Source: CAZMSD01 sp964568855
GTDB lineage: Bacteria > CAIWAD01
NCBI GenBank assembly: GCA_964568855.1
Contig: CAZMSD010000006.1
Span: 1 to 64,000, forward strand
Length of the DNA: 64,000 bases
Reading direction: 5' to 3'
Position numbers and translations under genes: made by a program. This document shows, piece after piece, positions 16,375-24,718 of this stretch. Position 1 is the first letter of the stretch, and each line of letters starts with the position of its first letter. The notes under the pieces are model-generated. The model did no database searches. It saw nothing but the letters and a program-made list of their open reading frames with translations, and was not told where the DNA came from.

Positions 16375-17235
16375 GTGACACGGGAGGAAGCCCTCGCGCT
16401 GGACCGCGTCAGCCTGTCCTACGGCGACCTGCGCGCCCTGGACGGACTGTCGCTGACCGTGAACCGGGCGGAGGTCTTCGGACTGCTGGGTCCCAACGGC
16501 GCAGGAAAGACCACACTGGTTTCCGTCGCCGTGGGGCTGCTGAAACCGGATTCCGGCGCTGCGCGGCTGGGCGGTGGGGGCGATCCGCTGGATCCCCCGG
16601 CACGCTCGGGTATCGGCCTGGCGCCGCAGGACCTGGCCCTCTACGACGAGCTGACGGCCCGGGAGAACCTGGACTTCTTCGGCCGGATCCAGGGTATGCA
16701 CGGCGGCGAGCTGCGCGAGCGCCGGCGCTGGTGCCTCGACTTCGCGGGACTCGCTGACCGGGCGGGCGACCAGGTGGGCGGTTTTTCCGGCGGGATGAAG
16801 CGCCGGCTCAACCTGGCGGCGGCCCTGGTACACGATCCGCCGCTGCTTTTGCTGGACGAGCCGACGGTGGGCGTCGATCCCCAGTCGCGGAACGCGATCT
16901 TCGAGAAGATCGAACTGCTGCGGGCTGAGGGGCGGACGATCCTCTACACCACGCATTACATGGAGGAAGCGCAGCGGCTCTGCGACCGGGTGGCGATCAT
17001 CGACCGCGGGCGCCTGCTGGCGCTGGATACGGTACCGGCCCTGATCGCGGCCCACGGCGGCAAGAGCGCGCTCAAGGTCCGCCTTGACGGGGAGGAGCTG
17101 CGCAGCGAGACGGAGGATCCGCTGGCGGAGCTGGAGCGCCTGCGGGGACTCGGCCGGCTCGAGCGCTTCCGCCTGGAAGGCCCGGACCTGGAAAGCGTCT
17201 TCCTGAACCTCACCGGACGCCAACTTAGAGATTGA
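16375..17235 (+). CDS. ABC transporter ATP-binding protein (ABC-2 exporter type)
   Basis: A 286-residue nucleotide-binding subunit starting at GTG. Walker A is GPNGAGKTT (39-47), the signature FSGGMKRR (137-144), Walker B LLLLDEP (157-163, catalytic Glu162), and the switch His194 lies in YTTHYMEEA. The MKRRL form of the signature and the C-terminal extension are typical of DrrA/CcmA-type subunits that work with ABC-2 permeases in drug, lipid or polysaccharide export. The partner permease follows after 13 bases. The substrate is unknown. Confidence 0.93.
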   Translation: MTREEALALDRVSLSYGDLRALDGLSLTVNRAEVFGLLGPNGAGKTTLVSVAVGLLKPDSGAARLGGGGDPLDPPARSGIGLAPQDLALYDELTARENLDFFGRIQGMHGGELRERRRWCLDFAGLADRAGDQVGGFSGGMKRRLNLAAALVHDPPLLLLDEPTVGVDPQSRNAIFEKIELLRAEGRTILYTTHYMEEAQRLCDRVAIIDRGRLLALDTVPALIAAHGGKSALKVRLDGEELRSETEDPLAELERLRGLGRLERFRLEGPDLESVFLNLTGRQLRD

Positions 17236-17248
17236 TCGGGCAAGCCGA

Positions 17249-18544
17249 ATGATTCGACAGGTTTGCGCCCTCACCGCCAAGGACCTGCGCCTGCTGCTGC
17301 GTGACCGCATCGGCTTCTTCTTCACCTTCTTCTTTCCGCTGCTCTACGCGATTTTCTTCGGCGCGCTGTTTTCCGGCGGGGCGGGCGGCGGCGGGGCCAT
17401 CAGCCTGGCGGTGGTGGACGAGGATTCCAGCGCCGCTTCCCTGGCCTTTGTCGAGGGCCTGGCCGACCTGCCCGAGCTGAGCGTGCTGCGAACGGGGCGC
17501 GAGGAGGCCCTGAACCGCGTCCGGCGCGGGCGCAGCACCGCCTACATCGTGCTGCTGCCGGGATTCGGCGCCGCGCAGGACCGCCTGTTCTGGGGCGAGC
17601 CTCCCCGGATCGAGCTGGGAATCGATCCGGCGCGCAAGGCGGAAGCCGGCCTGCTGCAGGGCGTGCTCTTCAGGCGGGCTTCCGACAGGCTGCGCAGGCT
17701 CTTCTCCGACGACGATCTGATGCGGCGGCAGCTGGTGAGCTGGCGCGATTCCCTGAACTCGGTGGAGGAGGACGATCCACAGCCCTGGGTGACCAACCTC
17801 GATCGTTTCTTCGGCGACCTGGACCGCTTCCTCGGGGAGGAATCCCGGCTCATGGCCGGCCGGGAAGATGCCGGCGCTGCGGGGGAGGCCTTCGAACTTC
17901 TGCGTATCGAGGAGCGCCAACTGACGGTCCGGCGTGAAGGACCGGCTTCGCCCTTCGCGATCTCATTTCCCCAGGGCGTGATCTGGGGCGTGCTGGGCGG
18001 CATGGCCAGCTTCGGCGTTTCGCTGGTGGCCGAACGCCGCCGGGGAACCCTGCGCAGGCTGCGCGCCGCGCCCCTGGGACGTGCGCGGATCCTGGCCGGC
18101 AAGGCCCTGGCCTGCTTCCTGACCCTGCTGTGCCTCTGCCTGCTGATCTTCGCGGTGGGCCGCCTCTTCTTCGACGTGATACCTGGGTCTCCGCTCCTCC
18201 TGGGGCTGGCGCTGCTCTGCACTGCCGCGGCCTTCGTGGGCCTGATGATGCTCGTCTCGGTGACCGGCCGGACCGAGCAGGCCGTCAGCGGCATCGGCTG
18301 GGCCATGGTGGTGGTGATGGCCATGCTGGGCGGGGGCATGATCCCGCTGTTCTTCATGCCCGCCTGGATGCAGACGCTGAGCCATGTCAGTCCCGTCAAG
18401 TGGGCCATCCTGGCCATGGAGGGCGCGCTCTGGCGGGGCTTCAGCCCGGCTGAAATGGCCTTGCCCTGCGGGATCCTGCTGGGCACGGGGCTGGTGACCT
18501 TCGCGGTGGGCCTGCGCGCCTTCCGCTGGTCGCAGGAGGCCTGA
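17249..18544 (+). CDS. ABC-2 type transporter permease
   Basis: A 431-residue membrane subunit with one N-terminal transmembrane helix (about 22-42, IGFFFTFFFPLLYAIFFGALF), a large extracytoplasmic loop (about 50-235) and roughly five C-terminal helices. The motif RRGTLRRLRAAPLGR (about 262-276), just before the second helix, is the classic ABC-2 coupling element. The layout is that of the ABC2_membrane_3 (YhhJ/YbhR-like) group. It forms a complete single-permease exporter, probably a homodimer, with the ATPase gene upstream. The next gene starts two bases after the stop. Confidence 0.9.
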   Translation: MIRQVCALTAKDLRLLLRDRIGFFFTFFFPLLYAIFFGALFSGGAGGGGAISLAVVDEDSSAASLAFVEGLADLPELSVLRTGREEALNRVRRGRSTAYIVLLPGFGAAQDRLFWGEPPRIELGIDPARKAEAGLLQGVLFRRASDRLRRLFSDDDLMRRQLVSWRDSLNSVEEDDPQPWVTNLDRFFGDLDRFLGEESRLMAGREDAGAAGEAFELLRIEERQLTVRREGPASPFAISFPQGVIWGVLGGMASFGVSLVAERRRGTLRRLRAAPLGRARILAGKALACFLTLLCLCLLIFAVGRLFFDVIPGSPLLLGLALLCTAAAFVGLMMLVSVTGRTEQAVSGIGWAMVVVMAMLGGGMIPLFFMPAWMQTLSHVSPVKWAILAMEGALWRGFSPAEMALPCGILLGTGLVTFAVGLRAFRWSQEA

Positions 18545-18546
18545 GC

Positions 18547-19164
18547 ATGGAGGGCCGCGTGACACAGGAAGCCGTCCGGATCCGGCGGCTCGAGGCCTCG
18601 AACGCCGAGGACTTCTGGCGCCTGCACTCCGAGGACAACGGCGCCGGCTGGTGCTGCTGCGCCGCCTGGTGGACGCCGAGCTGGGAAGGCTGGGGCGAGC
18701 GCAGCGCCGAGCAGAACCGCGCGCTGCGGCTGCGCCTTTTCCAGTGGAGGATCTACGACGGCTACCTGTGTTACGTGGACGGCGAGGTCGCCGGATGGTG
18801 CCAGTGCCTGCCCAGGGACAGACTGGAGAAGCTGCGCCGGCAGTACGACTTGGAGGAAGATCCCGAGGCCTGGGCGCTGAGCTGTTTCCTGATGGCGCCC
18901 CCCTATCGGGGCCGGAGCCTGTGCCGGCGCCTGCTGGAAGCCGTCCTCGCGGACCTGCGCCTCCAGGGCGTGAAGCGGGTGGAAGCCTTCCCGCGGCGGG
19001 GCGACTGCCTGCCCGAGGAGGACCTCTGGACCGGTCCGGAGGGACTGTTCCGCGAGGCGGGTTTCAGCCTGCTGCGCGACCACGAGCGCTTCCCGGTCTA
19101 CGAACTGGCGCTGGACGCGAACGCCGCCGGTCCGCGCGAGTCCGCAACGGCGGGGGAAGTGTGA
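18547..19164 (+). CDS. GNAT family acetyltransferase with N-terminal Cys/Trp cluster
   Basis: A 205-residue GCN5-related acyltransferase. The fold signature is CFLMAPPYRGRSLCRRLLEA (about 117-136), where YRGRSLCRR replaces the usual R-G-x-G-x-G/A acetyl-CoA loop, so cofactor binding is somewhat degenerate. Beta-strand CYVDGEVAGWCQCLP precedes it and EAGF follows. The N-terminal part has an unusual WCCCAAWW cluster (about 37-44), seen in a GNAT subgroup with WC-rich starts; it might bind metal or pack structurally. It overlaps truD by GTGA, suggesting coupling, but no substrate can be named. Confidence 0.75.
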   Translation: MEGRVTQEAVRIRRLEASNAEDFWRLHSEDNGAGWCCCAAWWTPSWEGWGERSAEQNRALRLRLFQWRIYDGYLCYVDGEVAGWCQCLPRDRLEKLRRQYDLEEDPEAWALSCFLMAPPYRGRSLCRRLLEAVLADLRLQGVKRVEAFPRRGDCLPEEDLWTGPEGLFREAGFSLLRDHERFPVYELALDANAAGPRESATAGEV

Positions 19165-20261
19165 CAGGGACCATTCCCGATGCGCTGCGCCGAGAGCTGC
19201 TGGATCCTCCGCCCGCCGCGCTGGATATTCCCGGAACGGGAGGGCAATTGCGCCGCCGTCCGGAGGACTTCCGGGTCCGGGAACTGCCCGCCTACGCTCC
19301 CGACGGAAGGGAGGGCGCCCACCTGCTGCTGACGCTCTGGAAACGCGGCTGGAACACGGAGGATGCGGTCCGGGAAGTGGCCCGGCAGCTTGGGCTGTCT
19401 CAGGCCTCCATCGGCCGGGCCGGGCTCAAGGACCGCGCGGCCGTCACCGAGCAATGGGTCAGTCTGCCCTGGGAAGCCGCCGGCGCCGTCGAGCGTTTCG
19501 CGCATCCCGACATCCGCTTGGGTCCGCCGCATCCGCACGGCAACAAGCTGCGCCGCGGGCACCTCAAGGGCAACCGCTTCGAGATCGTGCTGCGGAACCT
19601 CGAGCGGCCTCCGGCCGAAGCACTGGAGCTGGCCGGGAGCAGCCTGGCGCTGGTGGAGAGGCAGGGCCTGGACAACCTCTACGGAGAGCAACGTTTCGGC
19701 CGGGAGGGCGCCAACCTCGAGCGCGGCCTGGCGCTGCTGGCCCGGCCGCGGTTCCTGCGCCGCGCGGACCTGATGTTCTCCGCGGTCCAGGCGGCCTTGT
19801 TCAACATCTACCTGCTGCTGCGCCGACGGCGCGGCCTGCTGGACAGGGTGCTGATGGGCGACGTGCTGCGGCGCCTGGACAGCGGAGGTCCGTTCACCTG
19901 CGAGGATCCGCGGGAGGACCAGCCCCGACTGGAAGCCGGGGAGCTGTGTATCACCGGGCCCGTCTTCGGCAGCCGCCAGATGAGTCCGCCCGCCGGAACG
20001 GCGGCCGCGGAGCTGGAAGCGGAGGTCCTGGCGAACTGCGGCGTGGAGCCGGCCTCCCTGAAAGCCCTGGGCAAGAAGGCGCAGGGCAGCCGGAGGGCCC
20101 TGCGCGTGTTCCCCGGCCCGATCGAGGTGGAACCGGTCGCCGATGAAGAGGGGCTGGGCGGAGGCCTGCGCCTGCGCTTCGAGCTGCCCGCGGGGAGCTA
20201 CGCCACCCAGCTCCTGCGGGAAGTCATGCTGCCGGTCGAGAAAGAACGGGGAGCCGGATGA
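19161..20261 (+). CDS. truD: tRNA pseudouridine(13) synthase TruD
   Basis: A 366-residue enzyme that isomerises U13 of tRNAs to pseudouridine. The GTG start overlaps the GNAT stop and has GGGGGA upstream; the longer frame runs antisense-like through the GNAT gene and is rejected. Key motifs are EDFRVRELP (35-43), the catalytic motif GLKDRAAVTEQ with Asp91, NLYGEQRFG and, near the C-terminus, SYATQLLREVM, all diagnostic of TruD. Length is normal. The C-terminal TRUD insertion domain seems intact. It overlaps the downstream asparaginase-type gene by four bases. Confidence 0.95.
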   Translation: MTGTIPDALRRELLDPPPAALDIPGTGGQLRRRPEDFRVRELPAYAPDGREGAHLLLTLWKRGWNTEDAVREVARQLGLSQASIGRAGLKDRAAVTEQWVSLPWEAAGAVERFAHPDIRLGPPHPHGNKLRRGHLKGNRFEIVLRNLERPPAEALELAGSSLALVERQGLDNLYGEQRFGREGANLERGLALLARPRFLRRADLMFSAVQAALFNIYLLLRRRRGLLDRVLMGDVLRRLDSGGPFTCEDPREDQPRLEAGELCITGPVFGSRQMSPPAGTAAAELEAEVLANCGVEPASLKALGKKAQGSRRALRVFPGPIEVEPVADEEGLGGGLRLRFELPAGSYATQLLREVMLPVEKERGAG

Positions 20262-21247
20262 CGCGGAATTCCCGGAAAGGGGAATCGGTTCCCGAGGAGC
20301 GCCTCGCGCTGCACGGCGGCGCTGGCGTGATACGCCTGGATACCCTTTCACCGGAGGAGGTCAACGCAAGGCTTGAGGGAATGCGGTCGGCCCTTAAGGC
20401 CGGTTGGCGGGCGCTTAAGCAGGGAGCTCCCGCTCTTGAGGGCGTGGCCCGGGCCGTATGCGCGCTGGAGGACCACCCGGCCTTCAACGCCGGCCGGGGC
20501 TCCGTTCTGTGCAGCGACGGCGGCGTGGAACTTTCCGCCTCGGTCATGGAGGGCCGGGAGCGGCGCGCGGGGGCGGTCTTCGGCCTGCGCCGGATCAGGA
20601 ATCCGGTGCTCGCGGCGCGGCGCCTGCTGGAAGAGCGCCAGGCCTTCCGCAGCGGGGCGGCGGTCGAGCAGTGGCTGGCCGGGCGCGGCCTGGAGACGGC
20701 GGATCCCGAATGGTTCGTGACACGGGCGCGCCGGGAACAGATGCTGCGGGCCCTGCGCCGCGGACTGGCGGTCCTGGATCACGCCGGCGAGCAGGGCACG
20801 GTGGGCGCCGTGGCCCGCGACGCCGAGGGCAATCTGGCGGCCGCCACCTCCACGGGCGGAATGACGGGCCAGGAACCCGGACGGGTGGGGGACTGCCCGC
20901 TGGTGGGAGCGGGGTGCTACGCCGACAGCCGCAGCGCGGCGATTTCGGCCACGGGAAGCGGTGAAGCCTTCATCCGTTCCGTGTTCTGCCACGAACTGGA
21001 GTGCGCCGTCCGCCTGGCCGGGATGTCACTGGAAAGTGCCTGCGAGGCCGCCCTTAAGCAGGTCGCCCTGCTGGGCGGCGAGGGCGGCTGCGTGGCGGTG
21101 GATCGACTTGGAAACCTGCTGCTGCCCTTCAACTCCGCCGGCATGTATCGCGGCTGGGTCGATCCGCGGACCGGTCTGTATCACCTGGCGGTGGGCCCCG
21201 GCGAGCCGCACGAGTTCGAGGGGCTGGCAATCCTGGAGCGCGGCTGA
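20258..21247 (+). CDS. Isoaspartyl peptidase / plant-type L-asparaginase (Ntn hydrolase)
   Basis: A 329-residue N-terminal-nucleophile hydrolase made as a proenzyme that cleaves itself before Thr181 in EQGTVGAVARD to give alpha and beta subunits. Family motifs ALHGGAG (17-23), FNAGRGSVL (76-84), ATSTGGMTG and GRVGDCPLVGAG are all present. The enzyme would remove beta-aspartyl residues from dipeptides and may hydrolyse asparagine. It is cytosolic, as there is no signal peptide. It closes the 15.0-21.2 kb run and is coupled to truD by ATGA; that pairing has no obvious metabolic logic. Confidence 0.93.
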   Translation: MTRNSRKGESVPEERLALHGGAGVIRLDTLSPEEVNARLEGMRSALKAGWRALKQGAPALEGVARAVCALEDHPAFNAGRGSVLCSDGGVELSASVMEGRERRAGAVFGLRRIRNPVLAARRLLEERQAFRSGAAVEQWLAGRGLETADPEWFVTRARREQMLRALRRGLAVLDHAGEQGTVGAVARDAEGNLAAATSTGGMTGQEPGRVGDCPLVGAGCYADSRSAAISATGSGEAFIRSVFCHELECAVRLAGMSLESACEAALKQVALLGGEGGCVAVDRLGNLLLPFNSAGMYRGWVDPRTGLYHLAVGPGEPHEFEGLAILERG

Positions 21248-21370
21248 AGCCGCCTGTCCCGGTACTGTCCTGGTTCCTCCCGCGCGCCGGAGCCCTCGGA
21301 GGATATCGTAGAAAGTGTTCCGCGGTCTGCTTATACTATGTCCGAGTATCGATTCAAAGGGGATCCTGCC

Positions 21371-22168
21371 ATGCATGCTCGAAAAAGCGAAAAGCGGAAC
21401 GAAGGCCGTCGTGTTCGCCTGCTGCTGCGCCTGGGCGCCGCGCTCTGGTTCGCGATCCTGGCCGGAGGGACGGCGGCGGATTCCTGCATCGACTGTCACG
21501 GCAAGCCGGAACTGCGGGTGACCGACGTGAAGCTGTTCGACTACTTCCAGGATTGGAGCATGTCGGTCCACAGCCAGGAGGGCGTCGGCTGCAGCGACTG
21601 CCACGGGGGCGATCCCTCGGCCGGCGACATGCAGGCCGCCCACCGCACCAGCCGCGGCGAGGACCTGGGCTCGGAGACGAACTACCGGCGGATTCCCGAG
21701 ACCTGTGGCCAGTGTCACAGCGAAATCCACGACGCCTATCTCAGCAGCGCCCACTACCGCAAGCTGATGGCCGCCAACGACGGCCAGCCCGGCCCCAACT
21801 GCGTCACCTGCCATGGTTCGCTGAACGTGGCGGCGCTCAACGTGGCCACCGTGCACGATGCCTGTGTCGACTGCCACAACGAGGCCAGCGCCAACCGCCC
21901 GGAGGTACCCCATCGAGCCGAGGAGCTGCTGGGCCACTACCTCTCGATCCACCGGCTCTACCGCTACATCAGCGTCAAGGGAGATCCCGCGCGCTTCAAG
22001 GAACTGGCTTCGGAGCTGAGCGGTCAGGTGGGCGACCTGGCGCGGGAGTGGCATCACTTCGACCTGGACCGGATCGAGGAGCACACGGAACGACTGCTGG
22101 AGCGCCTGCGGGAGGAGCGCCGCCGGGCGCGCATTTATTACCTGCAGCGGAAAGCCGCCGGTGAATGA
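21371..22168 (+). CDS. Pentaheme c-type cytochrome
   Basis: A 265-residue exported or membrane-anchored multiheme cytochrome c. The ATG is chosen for its AAGGGG site and because it leads into a basic n-region and one hydrophobic segment (about 18-36). Five CxxCH heme sites are seen: CIDCH (39-43), CSDCH (74-78), CGQCH (112-116), CVTCH (144-148) and CVDCH (165-169). The spacing and extra His residues (MSVHSQEG, SSAHYRK) resemble NapC/NrfH-linked or cytochrome c554-like electron carriers. The last 80 residues are heme-free and strongly helical (EEHTERLLERLREERRRAR). No reductase partner lies nearby, so the electron acceptor is unknown. Confidence 0.88.
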   Translation: MHARKSEKRNEGRRVRLLLRLGAALWFAILAGGTAADSCIDCHGKPELRVTDVKLFDYFQDWSMSVHSQEGVGCSDCHGGDPSAGDMQAAHRTSRGEDLGSETNYRRIPETCGQCHSEIHDAYLSSAHYRKLMAANDGQPGPNCVTCHGSLNVAALNVATVHDACVDCHNEASANRPEVPHRAEELLGHYLSIHRLYRYISVKGDPARFKELASELSGQVGDLAREWHHFDLDRIEEHTERLLERLREERRRARIYYLQRKAAGE

Positions 22169-22192
22169 GGGCCGACCGCGAGCGGCGGGCTG

Positions 22193-22582
22193 CTATTCGT
22201 CCAGAATCGCTCCCAGGTCGATGCCCTGCTCGTCCCGTTCCACCACCAGGATGCCGGACATGGGCACGATCACGTAGCGCGTGTCGCGGTACTTGATCTC
22301 GATGGCGAATTTCTTGAGGTACAGGGCGTAGTCCCCCGGCTCCACCTCCATGGGCATGTATTTCACCGGGCGGCGGTCTCCCTGCCAGGGCTCGTCTCCC
22401 GGATCCGGGTCTGGCAGGGGCGTGCCGGGGCCCACCGCCACCACGTAGCCGCTCTGGACGCTCTCCTTCTCCGACACCGTGGGAGGCAGGAAGAGGCCCG
22501 AGGAAGTCCGCACCGATCCGGTGTCCGGCAGGATCAGCACCCGGTCGCCGATCACCTTGAGGCTTTCCAGTTTCTTCGTCAT
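22193..22582 (-). CDS. GroES-like (Cpn10) co-chaperonin homologue
   Basis: The 129-residue product starting MTKKLESLKVIGDRV matches the Cpn10 fold: KVIGDRVLILPD at the start, a mobile-loop position with VRTSSGLFLPP (about 25-35), then SGYVVAVGPGT and PGDYALYLKKFAIEIKY. It is longer than typical GroES (about 95) because of an insertion around DPDPGDEPWQGDRR and a C-terminal extension. Upstream codons to 22723 lack cysteine-free conservation and a ribosome site, so they are excluded. There is no groEL next to it, so it may be a second Cpn10 paralogue. It diverges from sufE. Confidence 0.8.
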   Translation of the reverse strand: MTKKLESLKVIGDRVLILPDTGSVRTSSGLFLPPTVSEKESVQSGYVVAVGPGTPLPDPDPGDEPWQGDRRPVKYMPMEVEPGDYALYLKKFAIEIKYRDTRYVIVPMSGILVVERDEQGIDLGAILDE

Positions 22583-22761
22583 TCCCGTTCCCCGCTCCGC
22601 CTGGTTTCCTTGTTCGGACGTCTCCCGGGTACAATATGCGCATCGGCGGAATACGGTGCACGCGCGAAGACACCTAAGCTTGCCAGAAAGCCGCGCGCGG
22701 CGTAGCTTGATGCTCTGAAACACGAACCGCCGGAGTCGTGATACAAGCCCGGAGCGACAGG

Positions 22762-23217
22762 ATGAACATGGAACAGACGCAGCGCGAGATCGTGGAGGAA
22801 TTCGAGGCCTTTCCCGACTGGGAGGAGCGCTACCGCCACATCATCGCCCTGGGCGCTCGCCTGCCGCGACTGCCCGAGGAATACCGGCGGGACAAGTACC
22901 TGATCGAAGGCTGCCAGTCGCAGGTCTGGCTGCACGCTGCGCTCGAGGAGGGCAAGGTGATGCTCGAGGCCGACAGCGACGCGATGATCGTCCGCGGGCT
23001 GGTGGCGCTGATGCTGCGGGTCTTCTCGGGGCGCACGCCGGATGAGATCCTGAACACGCGGCCCGAGTTCATCGACCGCATCGGCATGTCGCGGCACCTT
23101 TCGCCCACGCGCGCCAACGGCCTGGCGGCAATGCTCAAGCAGGTCCGGATGTACGCCGTGGCCTTCAAGGCCCTGATCGACCGCGGGACGGGGAACAACA
23201 GGAGGGACGGGCGATGA
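22762..23217 (+). CDS. SufE family sulfur-transfer protein
   Basis: A 151-residue SufE-type protein, which takes persulfide sulfur from a cysteine desulfurase (SufS/CsdA) and stimulates iron-sulfur assembly. The active Cys lies in LIEGCQSQVWL (about 48-58), preceded by the typical FPDWEERYRHIIALG helix. The C-terminal LSPTRANGLAAML is also characteristic. An upstream GTG at 22738 is a possible alternative start. No sufS or sufBCD gene is in the window. The stop overlaps the M55 peptidase start by four bases. Confidence 0.9.
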   Translation: MNMEQTQREIVEEFEAFPDWEERYRHIIALGARLPRLPEEYRRDKYLIEGCQSQVWLHAALEEGKVMLEADSDAMIVRGLVALMLRVFSGRTPDEILNTRPEFIDRIGMSRHLSPTRANGLAAMLKQVRMYAVAFKALIDRGTGNNRRDGR

Positions 23218-24011
23218 GAGTCTACATCAGCGCCGACATCGAGGGCGTGGCGGGCGTGGCGCATCTGGACGAGACGATCCAGGGCCGCCCGGGCTACGAG
23301 CAGTTCCGCGAGCAGATGACGCGGGAGACGGCGGCGGCCTGCGAGGGCGCCCTGGCGGCCGGGGCGAAGGAGATCCTGGTCCAGGACGCGCACGACACGG
23401 GGCGCAACCTGCTGCACGAGAAGCTTCCGCGGGAAGCGAGCCTGGTGCGCGGCTGGAGCGGTGATCCGCTGATGATGGTCCAGGAACTGGACCGGGAGAT
23501 CGACGCCCTGCTGATGGTGGGGTATCACGCGGCGTCTTCCACGGACGGCAATCCCCTGGCGCACACCATGACTTCGAATATCGAGCGCCTGCTGATCAAC
23601 GGCGAGACTGCCAGCGAATTCATGCTGCACGCGCTGTGCGCGGCGCAGCTGGGCGTGCCCACGGCTTTTCTTGCCGGTGACCGTGCGATCTGCGAGGCGG
23701 CCCGGGAGCTGGTCCCGGGGATCGGCACCGTGGCCGTGAGCCGCGGCGTGGGAGGATCCACCGTGGCCGTTCACCCGGGCCTGGTGGTTGAGCGCATCCG
23801 CGAGACGGTGGAGCGGACGCTGGGCGCCGACTTCGGCGCCTGCCTGCCGGAGCTGCCCCCGGTCCTCGAGGTGGAATTCAGCTTCCGCCGGCACGCCGAC
23901 GCCCGCCGGGCAGGGCACTATCCCGGCGCGGAAAGGGAATCGTCGCACGGCGTGCGCTTCCGGACGGAAAGCATCATCGAAGTGATGCGCATGCTGCTGT
24001 TCATTCCCTGA
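23214..24011 (+). CDS. M55 family peptidase (DppA-type D-aminopeptidase)
   Basis: A 265-residue cytosolic zinc aminopeptidase of the DppA family, which forms decameric rings and releases N-terminal D-amino acids in characterised members. Metal ligands are visible as Asp8 and Glu10 in ISADIEG, His60 in QDAHDTGRN, His105 in GYHA and a Glu in NGETASEF. Length matches DppA. A role in peptidoglycan-peptide recycling is possible but the operon does not include a dpp transporter. It is translationally coupled to sufE and followed after eight bases by the TrpF-like gene. Confidence 0.88.
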   Translation: MRVYISADIEGVAGVAHLDETIQGRPGYEQFREQMTRETAAACEGALAAGAKEILVQDAHDTGRNLLHEKLPREASLVRGWSGDPLMMVQELDREIDALLMVGYHAASSTDGNPLAHTMTSNIERLLINGETASEFMLHALCAAQLGVPTAFLAGDRAICEAARELVPGIGTVAVSRGVGGSTVAVHPGLVVERIRETVERTLGADFGACLPELPPVLEVEFSFRRHADARRAGHYPGAERESSHGVRFRTESIIEVMRMLLFIP

Positions 24012-24019
24012 CACCGTCG

Positions 24020-24718
24020 ATGTTGAAACCCGTGATCCAGGTGGCCGGAGTGGCGGACCTCGCGGAGGCGCGACTGCTGCTCGAGGCCGGAGTGGACCTG
24101 CTGGGCTTTCCCTTCGGGCTGGAGTGTAACGAAGAGGATCTTGAGCTTCCGCGGGCGGCGGAGATCGTCGGCGAGCTGGGGATCGGCGAACGCAGCGTGC
24201 TGATCACCTACCTGCGGGAGGCGGGGGAGATCCATGAGCTGGCCCGGGAGCTGGGCTGCGGGTGGGTCCAGCTGCACGGCGACCTGAGACCCGGCCAGGC
24301 AGGGGCGCTCAGGCGCCTGGCACCCGGATTGAAGCTGGTCAAGAGCCTGGTGCTGGGCGATCCCGCGGCGCCGGATCCCGAAGTGCTCCAGGACGCATTC
24401 ATGGAGCACGTGGACGCCTTCATCAGCGACAGCTACGACCCGCTCAGCGGCGCACGCGGCGCCACGGGCATGACCCACGACTGGGAGCTCAGCCGGCGCC
24501 TGGCGGCCCGCGGCGGGCGGCCCCTGATCCTGGCCGGAGGTTTGAAGCCCGGAAACGTGGCCCGGGCGATCCGCAGGGTGCGCCCGGCGGGCGTGGATGC
24601 GCACACCGGACTCGAGGACGGGCGGGGCCGCAAGGATCCGCGTGTGGTGGCGGAGTTCGTCCGCGAGGCGCGGGCGGCTTTTCAGCTGCACGCTCCAGCA
24701 ATGTGGAGGAAGGTATGA
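24020..24718 (+). CDS. TrpF-like (phosphoribosylanthranilate isomerase family) protein lacking the catalytic Cys
   Basis: A 232-residue TIM-barrel protein with strong similarity to phosphoribosylanthranilate isomerase in its second half: WVQLHGD (about 81-87), SDSYDPLSGARGATGMTHDW, LILAGGLKPGNV and GVDAHTGLED at the phosphate site. The first strand, normally KICG with the general-base Cys, reads IQVAGV here, so that Cys is Ala. The usual acid Asp may be in SDSYDP. No other trp gene is present. It is therefore more likely a related isomerase or aldolase-type enzyme, or an altered PRAI. It overlaps the phosphatase gene by ATGA. Confidence 0.75.
   Translation: MLKPVIQVAGVADLAEARLLLEAGVDLLGFPFGLECNEEDLELPRAAEIVGELGIGERSVLITYLREAGEIHELARELGCGWVQLHGDLRPGQAGALRRLAPGLKLVKSLVLGDPAAPDPEVLQDAFMEHVDAFISDSYDPLSGARGATGMTHDWELSRRLAARGGRPLILAGGLKPGNVARAIRRVRPAGVDAHTGLEDGRGRKDPRVVAEFVREARAAFQLHAPAMWRKV

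Noticed and set aside
24020..24718. Member of a tryptophan operon
   Set aside because: No other trp gene is present and the catalytic Cys is absent, so a tryptophan role is not supported by this window.
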